Shown here piece by piece: positions 8,611 through 17,222 of a stretch of DNA of 64,000 nucleotides. The position numbers and the translations under genes were made by a program. The first letter of the stretch is position 1; each line of letters starts with the position of its first letter. The notes under the pieces are model-generated. The model saw only the letters and a program-made list of their open reading frames with translations, was not told the DNA's origin and ran no database searches. The DNA comes from Bacteroidaceae bacterium (GTDB taxonomy: Bacteria; Bacteroidota; Bacteroidia; Bacteroidales; Bacteroidaceae), in NCBI GenBank assembly GCA_017469685.1, contig JAFUFW010000025.1, positions 1-64,000 on the forward strand, written 5' to 3'.

Positions 8611-9345
8611 TCAAGTGTACAGACCACCATTGATGCTGACGACCTCTCCTGTGATATACGCCGCCTTGTCCGAGACGAGGAAGGCGACGAGCTCTGCCAC
8701 CTCTTCGGGGCGGCCAAAGCGGTTCATCGGAACGAGCTTCTTCAGTTCGTCTACTGGCAGGTCCTTTGTCATGTCTGTCTCGATGAAGCCAGGCGCTACT
8801 GCGTTCACAGTCACGCTGCGCGCCGCACACTCCTGCGCCAGAGCCTTGGTGGCACCTATGAGCGCAGCCTTGGCCGCGCTGTAGTTGGCCTGCCCGGGCA
8901 TACCTTTGATGCCGCTTAGCGATGTCATGTTCACGATGCGCCCACCGTGGCGTCGCATCATCATCTTCGTCAGGCAACGCTTGGTGACGTAGTAGAAGCC
9001 GTCGAGCGAGGTCTGTACTACAGCGTGCCAGTCCTCAGTGGGCATCATAAACATTAGGTTGTCGCGGCGGATGCCGGCGTTGTTCACCAGATAGGCAATG
9101 TAGTCATCTGGGTGAGTATCTTGCCAAGTCGAGAGGGCGGCCTCCACCTGTGCTTCGTCGCCTACGTTGAATGGCAGCAATTCTGCCATACCTCCTGCAG
9201 CCTCTATCTGTGTCTTCACCTCTTCGGCGGCCGATGCATTCGTTTGATAATTAATGACTACGGGTATTCCCTCAGAGGCAAGGCGGAGGCATACGGCCCG
9301 CCCCAAGCCTCGGGAACCGCCAGTCACTAAAGCATATTTCGTCAT
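8611..9345 (-). CDS. 3-oxoacyl-ACP reductase, FabG-like SDR (first gene of the polyene operon)
   Basis: 244-residue short-chain dehydrogenase. The NADP(H)-binding glycine motif TGGSRGLGRAV is at residues 8-18, NNAG in the middle, the catalytic Ser followed by Tyr-x3-Lys in NYSAAKAALIG, and VAPGFIETDM after it. It reduces 3-oxoacyl-ACP to 3-hydroxyacyl-ACP and would supply the dehydratase at 3896-4348. It is the promoter-proximal gene: a good TAnnTTTG element lies about 65 bases upstream. A housekeeping FabG is possible by sequence, but position in this operon favours polyene synthesis. Confidence 0.9.
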   Translation of the reverse strand: MTKYALVTGGSRGLGRAVCLRLASEGIPVVINYQTNASAAEEVKTQIEAAGGMAELLPFNVGDEAQVEAALSTWQDTHPDDYIAYLVNNAGIRRDNLMFMMPTEDWHAVVQTSLDGFYYVTKRCLTKMMMRRHGGRIVNMTSLSGIKGMPGQANYSAAKAALIGATKALAQECAARSVTVNAVAPGFIETDMTKDLPVDELKKLVPMNRFGRPEEVAELVAFLVSDKAAYITGEVVSINGGLYT

Positions 9346-9410
9346 AGTAGTGTAATTTCAAATCTTTGCATTCTACCTCTACCTAAAGGTAGAAACTTTA
9401 TAATCGGCTG

Positions 9411-9440
9411 CAAAGGTACGAAATTTCTATGGACTAATTG
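9411..9440 (-). promoter_or_regulatory. promoter of the polyene operon
   Basis: On the minus strand the -7 element TACCTTTG lies at 9418-9411 and a TTTTTTGC stretch about 22 bases upstream can serve as -33 element. In the predicted 5' leader, at 9379-9392, there is a perfect palindrome CTACCTAAAGGTAG that could be an operator or a small hairpin. Confidence 0.7.
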
Positions 9441-9466
9441 CAAAAAATAAAGAAGAAAAATGCCAA

Positions 9467-9500
9467 ACCAGCAGCGGCAGATTGAAAGCTGCGGTCTGGT
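9467..9500 (-). terminator. possible terminator after prfA
   Basis: Imperfect hairpin (ACCAG/CTGGT outer and GCAG/CTGC inner pairs) behind the prfA stop, followed on the minus strand, after six bases, by a short T run. Weak; the stem has unpaired bases. Confidence 0.4.
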
Positions 9501-9530
9501 CGTTGTGTGATATGTAATATTATTTCGCCC

Positions 9531-10646
9531 TTATAATGCATTTTCCTTAAGCCGCTCAGCATTCTCGGCTACAATCAAGCGGTCGATGCATTCCTGGATG
9601 TCGCCGTCCATGAAGGCGGCGAGATTATAGATGGTGTATCCGATGCGATGGTCGGTTATTCGCCCTTGTGGGTAGTTGTAGGTGCGTATCTTGGCTGAGC
9701 GGTCGCCCGTCGAGACCATAGTCTTGCGGCGAGCTGCGATGTCGTCAATATATTTCTGATGCTCTTTGTCGTAAATGAACGTGCGCAGTCGCGCGAGCGC
9801 GCGTTCCTTATTCTTAGGTTGGTCGCGCGTCTCAGTACATTCGATGAGGATTTCCTCCGTCTCGCCCGTGTTCGGGTTTGTCCACATGTAGCGGGCACGT
9901 ACGCCGGACTCCACTTTGTTCACGTTCTGTCCGCCGGCGCCCTGACTGCGGAAGGTGTCCCATTTGATGGCACCCTCGTTGATCTCAACGTCGAACTCCT
10001 CAGCTTCAGGCAGTACGGCCACGGTGGCGGCAGAGGTGTGTACGCGCCCTTGTGTCTCCGTCACAGGCACTCGTTGCACGCGGTGTACGCCGCTCTCATA
10101 TTTCAAGGTGCCGTAGACTTTCTCTCCTGTGACAGAGAATATTATTTCTTTGTAGCCGCCAGCAGCGCCTTCGGTGAAGCTTGACACTGCAATCCGCCAC
10201 CCCTTCGTCTCGCAGTACTTGGAGTACATGCGGAAGAGGTCGCCGGCGAAGAGCGCCGCCTCGTCGCCGCCCGTGCCGCCGCGTATCTCCATGATTACGT
10301 TCTTGTCGTCCTCCGGGTCGGCGGGGATGAGCAACAGCTTAATATCTTCCTCGAGCTCGGGCACGCGCTCCTGTGCAGCCGACAGCTCCTCACGCGCCAT
10401 CTCACGCATCTCGGCATCGTCCTCGCTGGCGAGCATCTCCTTTGCCTCATCGATGGTCGTCAGCGTCTGCACGTACTCTGCGCGCTTCTTTACTATCGCC
10501 CCCAAGTCCTTGTATTCCTTCGTCAGTTTGACGTAGCGCCGTTGGTCGGCTATCACGGCGGGGTCTGTAATCAGCGTCCCAACCTCCTCGTAGCGGCTGA
10601 CCAGTCCTTCGAGGCGGTCAAGCAGTTCGTTATTCTCTGTTGCCAT
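9531..10646 (-). CDS. prfA: peptide chain release factor 1
   Basis: 371 residues. Recognises UAA and UAG stop codons and triggers peptide release. The universal GGQ motif is in SQGAGGQNVNKVES, and the codon-recognition tripeptide region reads QRVPVTETQGRVHTS, that is PVT in place of the PxT of RF1 (RF2 would show SPF). It follows the tRNA-Val gene on the same strand, with the tRNA terminator in between. No clear TAnnTTTG element was found in the 90 bases before the ATG, so readthrough or a weak promoter may feed it. Confidence 0.97.
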   Translation of the reverse strand: MATENNELLDRLEGLVSRYEEVGTLITDPAVIADQRRYVKLTKEYKDLGAIVKKRAEYVQTLTTIDEAKEMLASEDDAEMREMAREELSAAQERVPELEEDIKLLLIPADPEDDKNVIMEIRGGTGGDEAALFAGDLFRMYSKYCETKGWRIAVSSFTEGAAGGYKEIIFSVTGEKVYGTLKYESGVHRVQRVPVTETQGRVHTSAATVAVLPEAEEFDVEINEGAIKWDTFRSQGAGGQNVNKVESGVRARYMWTNPNTGETEEILIECTETRDQPKNKERALARLRTFIYDKEHQKYIDDIAARRKTMVSTGDRSAKIRTYNYPQGRITDHRIGYTIYNLAAFMDGDIQECIDRLIVAENAERLKENAL

Positions 10647-10685
10647 AGGATGATATTCGTAGAAAGTGTCTGTTTCGTTTTTGAT

Positions 10686-10722
10686 AAAAAAAAGGCGGAC
10701 TTCCGTGTGTGGAAGCCCGCCT
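10686..10722 (-). terminator. Rho-independent terminator of tRNA-Val
   Basis: On the minus strand a stem AGGCGG/CCGCCT continued by CTTCC/GGAAG with one mismatch and a GTGTGT-type loop is followed directly by a run of eight T. It lies 14 bases past the tRNA 3' end. Confidence 0.9.
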
Positions 10723-10735
10723 CGGCGTTGTGTAG

Positions 10736-10810
10736 TAGGAACGATCGGGCTCGAACCGATGACCTCTTCAATGTGACTGAAGCGCTCTGAACCAACTGAG
10801 CTACGCTCCT
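10736..10810 (-). tRNA. tRNA-Val (anticodon CAC)
   Basis: 75-base cloverleaf on the minus strand. The acceptor stem AGGAGCG pairs with CGTTCCT (one G-U), discriminator A, no encoded CCA. The D arm contains GCTCAGTTGGTTCAGAGC, the anticodon stem is CTTCA/TGAAG around the loop GTCACAT, giving anticodon CAC, which reads the valine codon GTG. The T arm is ATCGG-TTCGAGC-CCGAT. Valine identity rests on the anticodon; an isoacceptor with U or G at position 34 would be more usual, so this is probably the supplementary GTG reader. Confidence 0.92.
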
Positions 10811-10829
10811 ATCCTTCGGTTTGCGGCTG

Positions 10830-10837
10830 CAAAATTA
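10830..10837 (-). promoter_or_regulatory. -7 element of the tRNA-Val promoter
   Basis: TAATTTTG on the minus strand, 20 bases before the tRNA 5' end. No clear -33 element. The rest of 10811-11083, between purM and the tRNA, shows no supportable gene. Confidence 0.6.
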
Positions 10838-11083
10838 CAACATTCTTTTGAAATGGCCATCGTTTTCTGCGATTTTTTTTGTCGTTTCTGCGGATTCGAT
10901 ATGTTTTTCGAGGCCTTACTGTTCAGGATGGCTGTTTATCAACTCTTCCATCAGCTGTACCTCTTACGGCAGAGGACTTGTGCGATACTGCTCATCGCCT
11001 TGCAGAATGGCACGTGTATAGGAACGTCTTTCCAGCGGAACCGAAAATGCCAGGGTGATTTCACCTTTAGCTCATCGGGACGT

Positions 11084-12307
11084 TCAATAGTTGAACTCGC
11101 CGAACTCGCTGCGGATGGTCAGCGAGCGTGGCCCTTCTTCGATGTGGCCGACAACCTGCGCGTCGATGTTGAAGCTCTTGGAGATGGCGATGACCTGCTC
11201 GGCATCCTCGGGGCTTACATAGACCTCGAGACGGTGGCCGCAGTTGAAAACCTTGTACATCTCGCTCCAGTCAGCACCGCTCTCCTCAGCAATGATGCGG
11301 AAGAGGGGCGGCACGGGGAACATGTTGTCCTTGATGACGCGGCAGTCGTCGCCCACGAAGTGCAACACCTTCGTCTGTGCGCCGCCCGTGCAGTGTACCA
11401 TGCCGTGGATGCGGGGGCGGTGCTCATCGAGGAGGCGGCGGACGACGGGGGCGTAGGTGCGGGTGGGGGAGAGGACGAGGCGGCCAACGGAAGACCCCTG
11501 TGCCCCCCAGGTTGAGGGCGTCTTACAGCCGCTTTGTTCATCCTCCGCCGAGGGATTGTCTGGGGTTTTATCTGTCAGCTTGTACTTTCCGCTATACACC
11601 AGTTCCTCGGGTACTGCGTGGTCGTAAGTTTCGGGATATTTCTCAGCGAGATATTTGGAGAACACATCGTGGCGGGCGGAGGTTAGTCCGTTGCTGCCCA
11701 TACCGCCATTGTACTCATGCTCATAGGTGGCCTGTCCGTAGCTGGCGAGGCCCACGATGACATCGCCTGGGCGGATGTTCGCATTGTCGATGACGTCGCT
11801 GCGCTTCATGCGGCAGGTGACGGTGGAGTCCACGATGATAGTGCGGACGAGGTCGCCCACGTCGGCCGTCTCGCCGCCGGTGCCGTAGATGCCTATGCCC
11901 ATTGCGCGCAGCTCAGCCATAAGCTCGTCGGTGCCGTTGATGATGGCGCTGATGACCTCTCCTGGGATGAGCATCTTGTTGCGCCCGATGGTGGAGGACA
12001 CAAGGATGTTGTCCACTGCACCTACGCACAGGAGGTCGTCGGTGTTCATGATGAGGGCGTCTTGCGCTATGCCTTTCCACACGCTGAGGTCGCCCGTCTC
12101 GCGCCAGTAGGCGTAGGCGAGGCTGCTCTTGGTGCCTGCACCGTCGGCGTGCATGATGTTGCAGTAGTCCGGGTCGCCGCCAAGGATGTCGGGAATGATC
12201 TTGCAGAAGGCCTGCGGGAAGATGCCCTTGTCGATGTTTCTGATGGCGGCGTGGACGTCCTCCTTGGCGGCAGAGACGCCACGCGCCATGTAGCGTTGAT
12301 TGCTCAT
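11084..12307 (-). CDS. purM: phosphoribosylformylglycinamidine cyclo-ligase (AIR synthetase)
   Basis: 407 residues; ATP-dependent ring closure of FGAM to AIR in purine synthesis. ATP-grasp-like AIRS fold with DGAGTKSSLAY near residue 55, GTGGETADVGD near 145 and MHADGAG earlier. It is longer than the classical 345-residue PurM, the length seen in Bacteroidetes, and carries a polar insert (about residues 248-273, TDKTPDNPSAEDEQSG) with low sequence complexity. The start codon lies 12 bases after the lemA stop, so the two are probably co-transcribed. Confidence 0.95.
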   Translation of the reverse strand: MSNQRYMARGVSAAKEDVHAAIRNIDKGIFPQAFCKIIPDILGGDPDYCNIMHADGAGTKSSLAYAYWRETGDLSVWKGIAQDALIMNTDDLLCVGAVDNILVSSTIGRNKMLIPGEVISAIINGTDELMAELRAMGIGIYGTGGETADVGDLVRTIIVDSTVTCRMKRSDVIDNANIRPGDVIVGLASYGQATYEHEYNGGMGSNGLTSARHDVFSKYLAEKYPETYDHAVPEELVYSGKYKLTDKTPDNPSAEDEQSGCKTPSTWGAQGSSVGRLVLSPTRTYAPVVRRLLDEHRPRIHGMVHCTGGAQTKVLHFVGDDCRVIKDNMFPVPPLFRIIAEESGADWSEMYKVFNCGHRLEVYVSPEDAEQVIAISKSFNIDAQVVGHIEEGPRSLTIRSEFGEFNY

Positions 12308-12319
12308 TTGTTGTTAGTC

Positions 12320-12898
12320 TTAGAACTGCACCTCTGGGGCTTTGGCAGCTCCAGCCTCAGCAGCGAAAGGAACTTTCTTGTCGAACTTGAATATCCAGGC
12401 CCAGATGATGTTGGGGAAGCGGCGAACGCTGACGTTGTATGTCTGCACGGCTTCGTTGTAGAGGCGGCGTGATTCAGCGATGCGGTTCTCGGTGCCTTCA
12501 AGCTGAGCCTGCAGTTCGCTAAACTGTTCGTTGGCCTTGAGGTCGGGATAGCTCTCGGAGATAGCGATGAGTCGGCCCAGGGCTTGTGTTATTTCGCCTT
12601 GTGCTGCTTGGAATTCAGCCAGCTGTTCGGGTGTGACGTTGGATGGGTCGATGGAAATCTGAGTTGCTTTGCTGCGAGCGTTGACTACGGCCTCGAGAGC
12701 CTCCTTCTCATGAGCGGCATAGCCCTTGACAGTGTTCACGAGGTTAGGGATAAGGTCGGCACGGCGCTGATACTGAGCTTCTACGTCAGCCCATGCGCGG
12801 GTCACGGTCTCTTCCTGCTCTACCAACTTGTTGTAGGTGCAGCTTGTCAGTGCAAATGTTGCCACGACAGCCATGAGAATTAATTTCAGAGTCTTCAT
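12320..12898 (-). CDS. lemA: LemA family lipoprotein
   Basis: 192 residues. A lipoprotein signal (MKTLKLILMAVVATFALTSC) is followed by long helices with the LemA hallmark RRADLIPNLVNTVKGYAAHEKE. LemA proteins are membrane-attached helical bundles of unknown biochemical role. They are very often encoded next to TPM-domain proteins, as here with the gene at 13000-13905, which argues that the two work together at the envelope. Confidence 0.93.
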   Translation of the reverse strand: MKTLKLILMAVVATFALTSCTYNKLVEQEETVTRAWADVEAQYQRRADLIPNLVNTVKGYAAHEKEALEAVVNARSKATQISIDPSNVTPEQLAEFQAAQGEITQALGRLIAISESYPDLKANEQFSELQAQLEGTENRIAESRRLYNEAVQTYNVSVRRFPNIIWAWIFKFDKKVPFAAEAGAAKAPEVQF

Positions 12899-12999
12899 AG
12901 TGGTGAATGTTTAAAATGAATGAATATATTTTCGTTTTCTTAATTATCGATGTCTCAATGTCTCAGCTTTTCTGTGTTTCAACGTCCTTAGATACGTCC

Positions 13000-13905
13000 T
13001 TAGAAACGTCCGCTTGCACCGCCGCCGCCGAAAGAGCCGCCGCCGAAGCTGCCACCGAAAGAACGACCTCCGCCGCCGAAGAAGCTGCCGCCGAGGGCGC
13101 CTCCGGCAGCAGCTCCGCTGCCGCTGTTAAGGTTCTCGTCCCAGTGTAGCTCTTTGGTGAAGTAGCAGTGTGAGCAGCGATAGGTGTCGTGGTGGGTGCG
13201 AATGCCGAGGCGTTTGTTCTTGGTAGTGTAGCTGCTTATCTTTTTCATCTTGTATTGTTTGCAGCTGGGGCAGTAGCTTTTGCGGCGCTCGTCATACCAG
13301 ATGGCAAAGAATATGATGCCAAGGCCGATGAGCATGCAGAGCAGGAAGCCGATGAGGGCGCCCGTGTCGCCGTCGTCGAAGTCCGACGAGCCGACGAGCG
13401 AGTCGTCGCCGTCGACATATTTAGTTATTGCGCGCACGGCATTGAGCATGGCCTCGTCCCAATTGCCTTCGCGCAGGGCGGGCAGCATCTGGTAGTTCTC
13501 GATGCGTTTGCATATTGCATCTGGCAGGGTGCCTTCGAGGCCTCGGCCGGTAAGGATGGTATAGGCTCGGTCGCCGGTGGAGAGGAGAATGATGAGACCG
13601 CTGTTCTGCTCTTTGCGCCCGATTCCGTACTTACGTCCGAGGGCCATACAGAAGTCGTAGGTCTCACCGCCTTCGATGCGCTCTACTACGGCAAGGACTG
13701 TCTGCACGCCGTGTGCTGCCTCCATTTGTCCGAGCCAAAGGTTTAACGAGTCTACGGCGCTTTGTGAGAGCAAGTTGTCGGGGTTCGAGACGTACTGTGT
13801 CTTGTCCTGAAGATAGGGGATCGGTAGGTTGTCAACGGTGTATGTGGCGGCCAGAGAAGTGACCGTCAGTATTATTGACAGGATAAAGAGGAGTGAGCGT
13901 CTCAT
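13000..13905 (-). CDS. TPM-domain (YgcG-like) membrane protein with glycine-rich tail
   Basis: 301 residues: signal peptide (1-19), TPM domain (about 35-165, including NSGLIILLSTGDRAYTILTGRGLEG), one transmembrane helix (about 187-205), a four-cysteine zinc-ribbon-like part (CPSCK and CSHC), and a tail of GGGSFGGG repeats ending GGASGRF, typical of this family. Its ATG overlaps the stop of the glycosyltransferase gene by four bases (ATGA). LemA-TPM pairs are widespread in bacteria; the function is not settled. Confidence 0.9.
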   Translation of the reverse strand: MRRSLLFILSIILTVTSLAATYTVDNLPIPYLQDKTQYVSNPDNLLSQSAVDSLNLWLGQMEAAHGVQTVLAVVERIEGGETYDFCMALGRKYGIGRKEQNSGLIILLSTGDRAYTILTGRGLEGTLPDAICKRIENYQMLPALREGNWDEAMLNAVRAITKYVDGDDSLVGSSDFDDGDTGALIGFLLCMLIGLGIIFFAIWYDERRKSYCPSCKQYKMKKISSYTTKNKRLGIRTHHDTYRCSHCYFTKELHWDENLNSGSGAAAGGALGGSFFGGGGRSFGGSFGGGSFGGGGASGRF

Positions 13906-14822
13906 CGTTTTGATTTCTTTATCAGTTTTTGAATGAGGAAGCGTCGCATGATGGCTCCCGTGATGCCAAACTGTTTAGGGTTGGCAATGATTCGGAAGAA
14001 GGCTTCGCTGTCAGCTTCGAGCATATGGTCGACAACAGCCTGGCGGTAGTGCTGGTCGATGCATGGCACTATTTTGTCGGCAAGAGCGAACTGCTGCTTT
14101 GCAATGATTTCTTTCGTCTGGCGCAAATACTCCTTGAATGCCAACAGCTTGTCGTCCATATTCTCGTGGTTGGAGGAAAGGTTGGCGCCGCTGTCGCGGA
14201 AAGTAGTGAGCCGCAAGCCGGTAGATGCGATTCCTCCTTTTTCTGCAAAGCGATAGATAGAGAGGTAGTCGGAACCCCATGCGTAGGGTAGCGAAGTGTA
14301 TCCCCCGGCTTGTTTCATTGCGCTTCGCCGGAGCATGAACTCGCTGACGGTCTGGCGGCGCAGTCCGCGATATACGTGCCACATATAGTCTTCTACTGTC
14401 TCCCATTCGGGGGAGGCGGGGAAGAAATCTGTCTCCTCTCCTTTGGCATCCACAATGCGGACGCCAGAACGAAAGACATCGCAGCCGGGGTGGCGCTCAC
14501 TCAGGCGGACTAACTCTTCGACGAACGAGGGGGCGTAGAGGTCGTCGTCGCAGAGTAGGCAGAAGAAGTCGCCTTCGGCCTGCCGCAGACATTCGTTCCA
14601 GTTGGCCGTAGGATCTGAGGCTCCGAGATTCTTCTCATTGACGAAGTATCGGATGCGTGGGTCGTTGAAAGCCTTGACGATGGATGCCAGGTCTGCGGGC
14701 GACTGGTCGTTGACGATGACGACCTCGATGTTCGAGTAAGTCTGTGTCAGCACCGATGCTATGCTCTCGCAGAGATAGGTGGCTTTGAATGCGGGTATGG
14801 CTATGGTGACGAGTGGTTGCAT
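13902..14822 (-). CDS. family 2 glycosyltransferase
   Basis: 306 residues. GT-A fold start PLVTIAIPAFKATYLCESIASVL, VVIVNDQSPAD for the nucleotide site, and the metal-binding aspartates in CLLCDDDLYAP. Transfers a sugar from a nucleotide sugar to an unknown acceptor, probably an envelope polysaccharide or lipid. It is embedded in the phoH-purC-menG-aroE string and overlaps the TPM gene by four bases, so it is likely expressed with housekeeping genes and not with a capsule locus. Confidence 0.9.
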   Translation of the reverse strand: MQPLVTIAIPAFKATYLCESIASVLTQTYSNIEVVIVNDQSPADLASIVKAFNDPRIRYFVNEKNLGASDPTANWNECLRQAEGDFFCLLCDDDLYAPSFVEELVRLSERHPGCDVFRSGVRIVDAKGEETDFFPASPEWETVEDYMWHVYRGLRRQTVSEFMLRRSAMKQAGGYTSLPYAWGSDYLSIYRFAEKGGIASTGLRLTTFRDSGANLSSNHENMDDKLLAFKEYLRQTKEIIAKQQFALADKIVPCIDQHYRQAVVDHMLEADSEAFFRIIANPKQFGITGAIMRRFLIQKLIKKSKR

Positions 14823-14833
14823 GAGCGAGAATA

Positions 14834-15586
14834 TTATTGTTCTTTTCCGTTCCAGAAGTCCCAGCTGGCAAGGGCTTGAAGGTGTAGCATCTCAAGTCCG
14901 TTCTTTACCGTTGCGCCGAAACGGCGCCCCTGGCGCATGAACTGCGTAATCTCGGGGTTGTAGACGAGGTCGTAGAGCAGGTGTCGGGCCGACAGTGCGG
15001 CGTAAGGTATCTCCGGACAGCCGTCTATGCGAGGGTACATGCCGAGGGGCGTGCAGTTGACGATGACGGTGTAGTCTGCCATGACAGCGGGCGTCAGGGA
15101 CGAATAGGTGAGAGCGCCGTCGCCGCGTGGCGAGCGGCTGACATAGCGCCATTCGATGCCGAGCCTCTCCAGGCCGCGGCAGATGGCTTTTGATGCGCCA
15201 CCGGTGCCAAGTACGAGGGCTCGCCTGTGGTGAGGCTGCAGGAGCGGACGTATGCTTTCTGTGAAGCCTATCACGTCGGAGTTGAATCCTTTCAAATGAA
15301 TCCCTTCTTCGGTGTGTTCTATCCTGACAACGTTGACGGCCCCGATAGCCCGGGCTTCGTCGGATAGCTCATTGAGGTAAGGGATTATGGCTTGCTTGTA
15401 GGGTATTGTGACATTGAGGCCGCGCAGGTTGGGGCGCGATTCAAGCAGCCCGGGCAGTTCATCGATGCTGGTCAGCTCGAAATTGAGATATTCAGCATCA
15501 ATGCCATCATCGGCGAACTTATTATTAAAGTACGCGCGCGAGAAGGAATGGCCAAGCGGGTAGCCAAGTAGACCATATTCTGTCAT
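14834..15586 (-). CDS. aroE: shikimate dehydrogenase
   Basis: 250 residues, NADP-dependent reduction of 3-dehydroshikimate in aromatic amino acid synthesis. The N-terminal substrate domain has GYPLGHSFSRAYFN and the catalytic lysine in NVTIPYKQAIIPYL; the nucleotide domain has VLGTGGASKAI, and NCTPLGMYP lies near the cofactor. Its ATG overlaps the menG stop by four bases (ATGA), so translation of aroE may depend on ribosomes finishing menG, which is notable because menG has an internal stop. Confidence 0.96.
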   Translation of the reverse strand: MTEYGLLGYPLGHSFSRAYFNNKFADDGIDAEYLNFELTSIDELPGLLESRPNLRGLNVTIPYKQAIIPYLNELSDEARAIGAVNVVRIEHTEEGIHLKGFNSDVIGFTESIRPLLQPHHRRALVLGTGGASKAICRGLERLGIEWRYVSRSPRGDGALTYSSLTPAVMADYTVIVNCTPLGMYPRIDGCPEIPYAALSARHLLYDLVYNPEITQFMRQGRRFGATVKNGLEMLHLQALASWDFWNGKEQ

Positions 15587-16293
15587 CTTGTTGCCAAATA
15601 CATGGTTGAAAGCCCGAAGGTGAAGCGCTTGAAGTCTACGTGGCTGAAGCCGCAGCGATACATCAGTGGCACGAGCTGCTCGGCCTGTGGGAAAGCTTCC
15701 ATCGAGCGTGGGAGGTAGGTGTAGGCGCTGTCGTCATGGCTGACGAGGCGGCCGATGAGGGGCATTACCGTGTGGGCTTAAATCCAGAAGAGCTGCTTCA
15801 TGGGGAAGTGCGGTGGGGTGGTGAGCTCTACGAGCATCAGGTGTCCGCCGGGCTTGAGCACGCGGCACATCTCCTTGATGCCTGCTTCGAGGTTCTCGAA
15901 GTTGCGAGCTCCGTAGGCTACGGTGACAGCGTCGAAGGATTCTTTGTCAAAGGAAAGCGCCGTCGAGTCATCTTTCATGAAGAAGATGACATTATCGAGG
16001 CCTGCTTCTTTGACTTTCTCTCGCCCGAGGTCCATCATCCCCTCGCTGATGTCCACGCCAAGGATACGGTCGGGGGCGAGGCGCTGAGCCGCGAGTATGG
16101 CAAAGTCGCCAGTGCCGGTAGCGATGTCGAGGATCGTGCTTGGGGCGAAAGGCTTCAGTGCGTCAACGGCTTTGCGGCGCCAGCTGCGGTCGATGCCGAG
16201 AGAGAGTGTGTGGTTGAGGCGGTCGTAGGTAGGGGCAATGCTGTTGAACATCGTCTCTACCTGTTCGCGGCGTGGGGTTATTGGTTTAGCCAT
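15583..16293 (-). pseudogene. menG: demethylmenaquinone methyltransferase interrupted by an in-frame stop
   Basis: MenG/UbiE makes menaquinone from demethylmenaquinone. Reading from the ATG at 16293, the methyltransferase core is intact ([49 protein letters not shown]) up to residue 171, where TAA at 15780-15778 follows QLFWI. The same frame then continues without any shift: AHTVMPLIGRLVSHDDSAYTYLP and GGF-type C-terminus GFSHVDFKRFTFGLS up to 15583, exactly the usual UbiE C-terminal part. At the stop the family normally has Tyr, so one base change (TAC or TAT to TAA) explains it. The restored product is 236 residues. Recent nonsense mutation, readthrough or an assembly error are all possible. 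Confidence 0.85.
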
Positions 16294-17222
16294 GCTTTGA
16301 CGTTCTTCTCGATGCGTGCGGCAACGTCCTCGGTAGCTTCCTCCTTGACGAAGGTCTGACCTGTGATTTGCTCGTAGAGCTCTATGTAGCGGTCGCTGAT
16401 GCTCTCAATGAAGGCGTCAGTGAGCTCTGGCATGACGTCGCCGGGGCGGTTCATGAAGTCGTGGTCGATGAGCCACTGGCGCACAAATTCCTTAGAGAGC
16501 TGTCGCTGAGGCTCGCCCTTTTCGAGCTTCTCCTCGTAGCCGTCGGCGTAGAAGTAGCGGCTGCTGTCGGGCGTGTGGATTTCGTCGATGAGGATGACCT
16601 TGCCGTCGCGCTTGCCGAACTCATACTTCGTGTCAACGAGGATGAGGCCTTTCTCGGCGGCGATCTCCGTGCCGCGCTGGAAGAGGGCGCGCGTGTAACG
16701 CTCCATGACTTCATAGTCCTCAGCGCTCACAATGCCCTGTGCGATGATTTCCTCGCGGGATATGTTCTCGTCGTGCCCTTCGTCTGCTTTGGTGGTCGGG
16801 GTGATGATGGGCTCGGGGAAGCGTTCGTTCTCGCGCATTCCCTCAGGCAGCCGGACGCCACAGAGCTCGCGGCAGCCATTCTTGTACTCGCGCCATGCGG
16901 AGCCGGTGAGGTAGCCGCGGATGATCATCTCCACGCGAAAGCCCTCGGCCTTCAGACCTACGGTGACCATCGGGTCGGGCGTGGCGAGCTTCCAGTTGGG
17001 CACGATGTCGGCTGTGGCATCGAGAAACGATGCTGCGATCTGGTTCAGCACCTGCCCTTTGAAAGGAATGCCCTTGGGCAGCACTACATCGAATGCCGAG
17101 ATGCGGTCGGTGGCGACCATCACCATGATGTCGTCGTTGATGTTGTACACGTCGCGCACCTTGCCGTGGTACACGCTCTTTTGTCCATCGAAGTGGAACT
17201 CAGTTGATGTTAATGCTTTCAT
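16278..17222 (-). CDS. purC: phosphoribosylaminoimidazole-succinocarboxamide synthase
   Basis: 314 residues; joins CAIR and aspartate to SAICAR in purine synthesis. SAICAR synthetase signatures are visible: GKVRDVY near the start, [34 protein letters not shown], and VDTKYEFG plus [13 protein letters not shown]. Length matches the Bacteroidetes form. It overlaps the phoH stop region by 23 bases and the menG start by 16 bases, so the three are translationally linked. Confidence 0.97.
   Translation of the reverse strand: MKALTSTEFHFDGQKSVYHGKVRDVYNINDDIMVMVATDRISAFDVVLPKGIPFKGQVLNQIAASFLDATADIVPNWKLATPDPMVTVGLKAEGFRVEMIIRGYLTGSAWREYKNGCRELCGVRLPEGMRENERFPEPIITPTTKADEGHDENISREEIIAQGIVSAEDYEVMERYTRALFQRGTEIAAEKGLILVDTKYEFGKRDGKVILIDEIHTPDSSRYFYADGYEEKLEKGEPQRQLSKEFVRQWLIDHDFMNRPGDVMPELTDAFIESISDRYIELYEQITGQTFVKEEATEDVAARIEKNVKAWLNQ

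Noticed and set aside
10853..11515. Plus-strand frame of 220 codons overlapping the end of purM
   Set aside because: Two thirds lie antisense to purM; composition follows purM codon positions.
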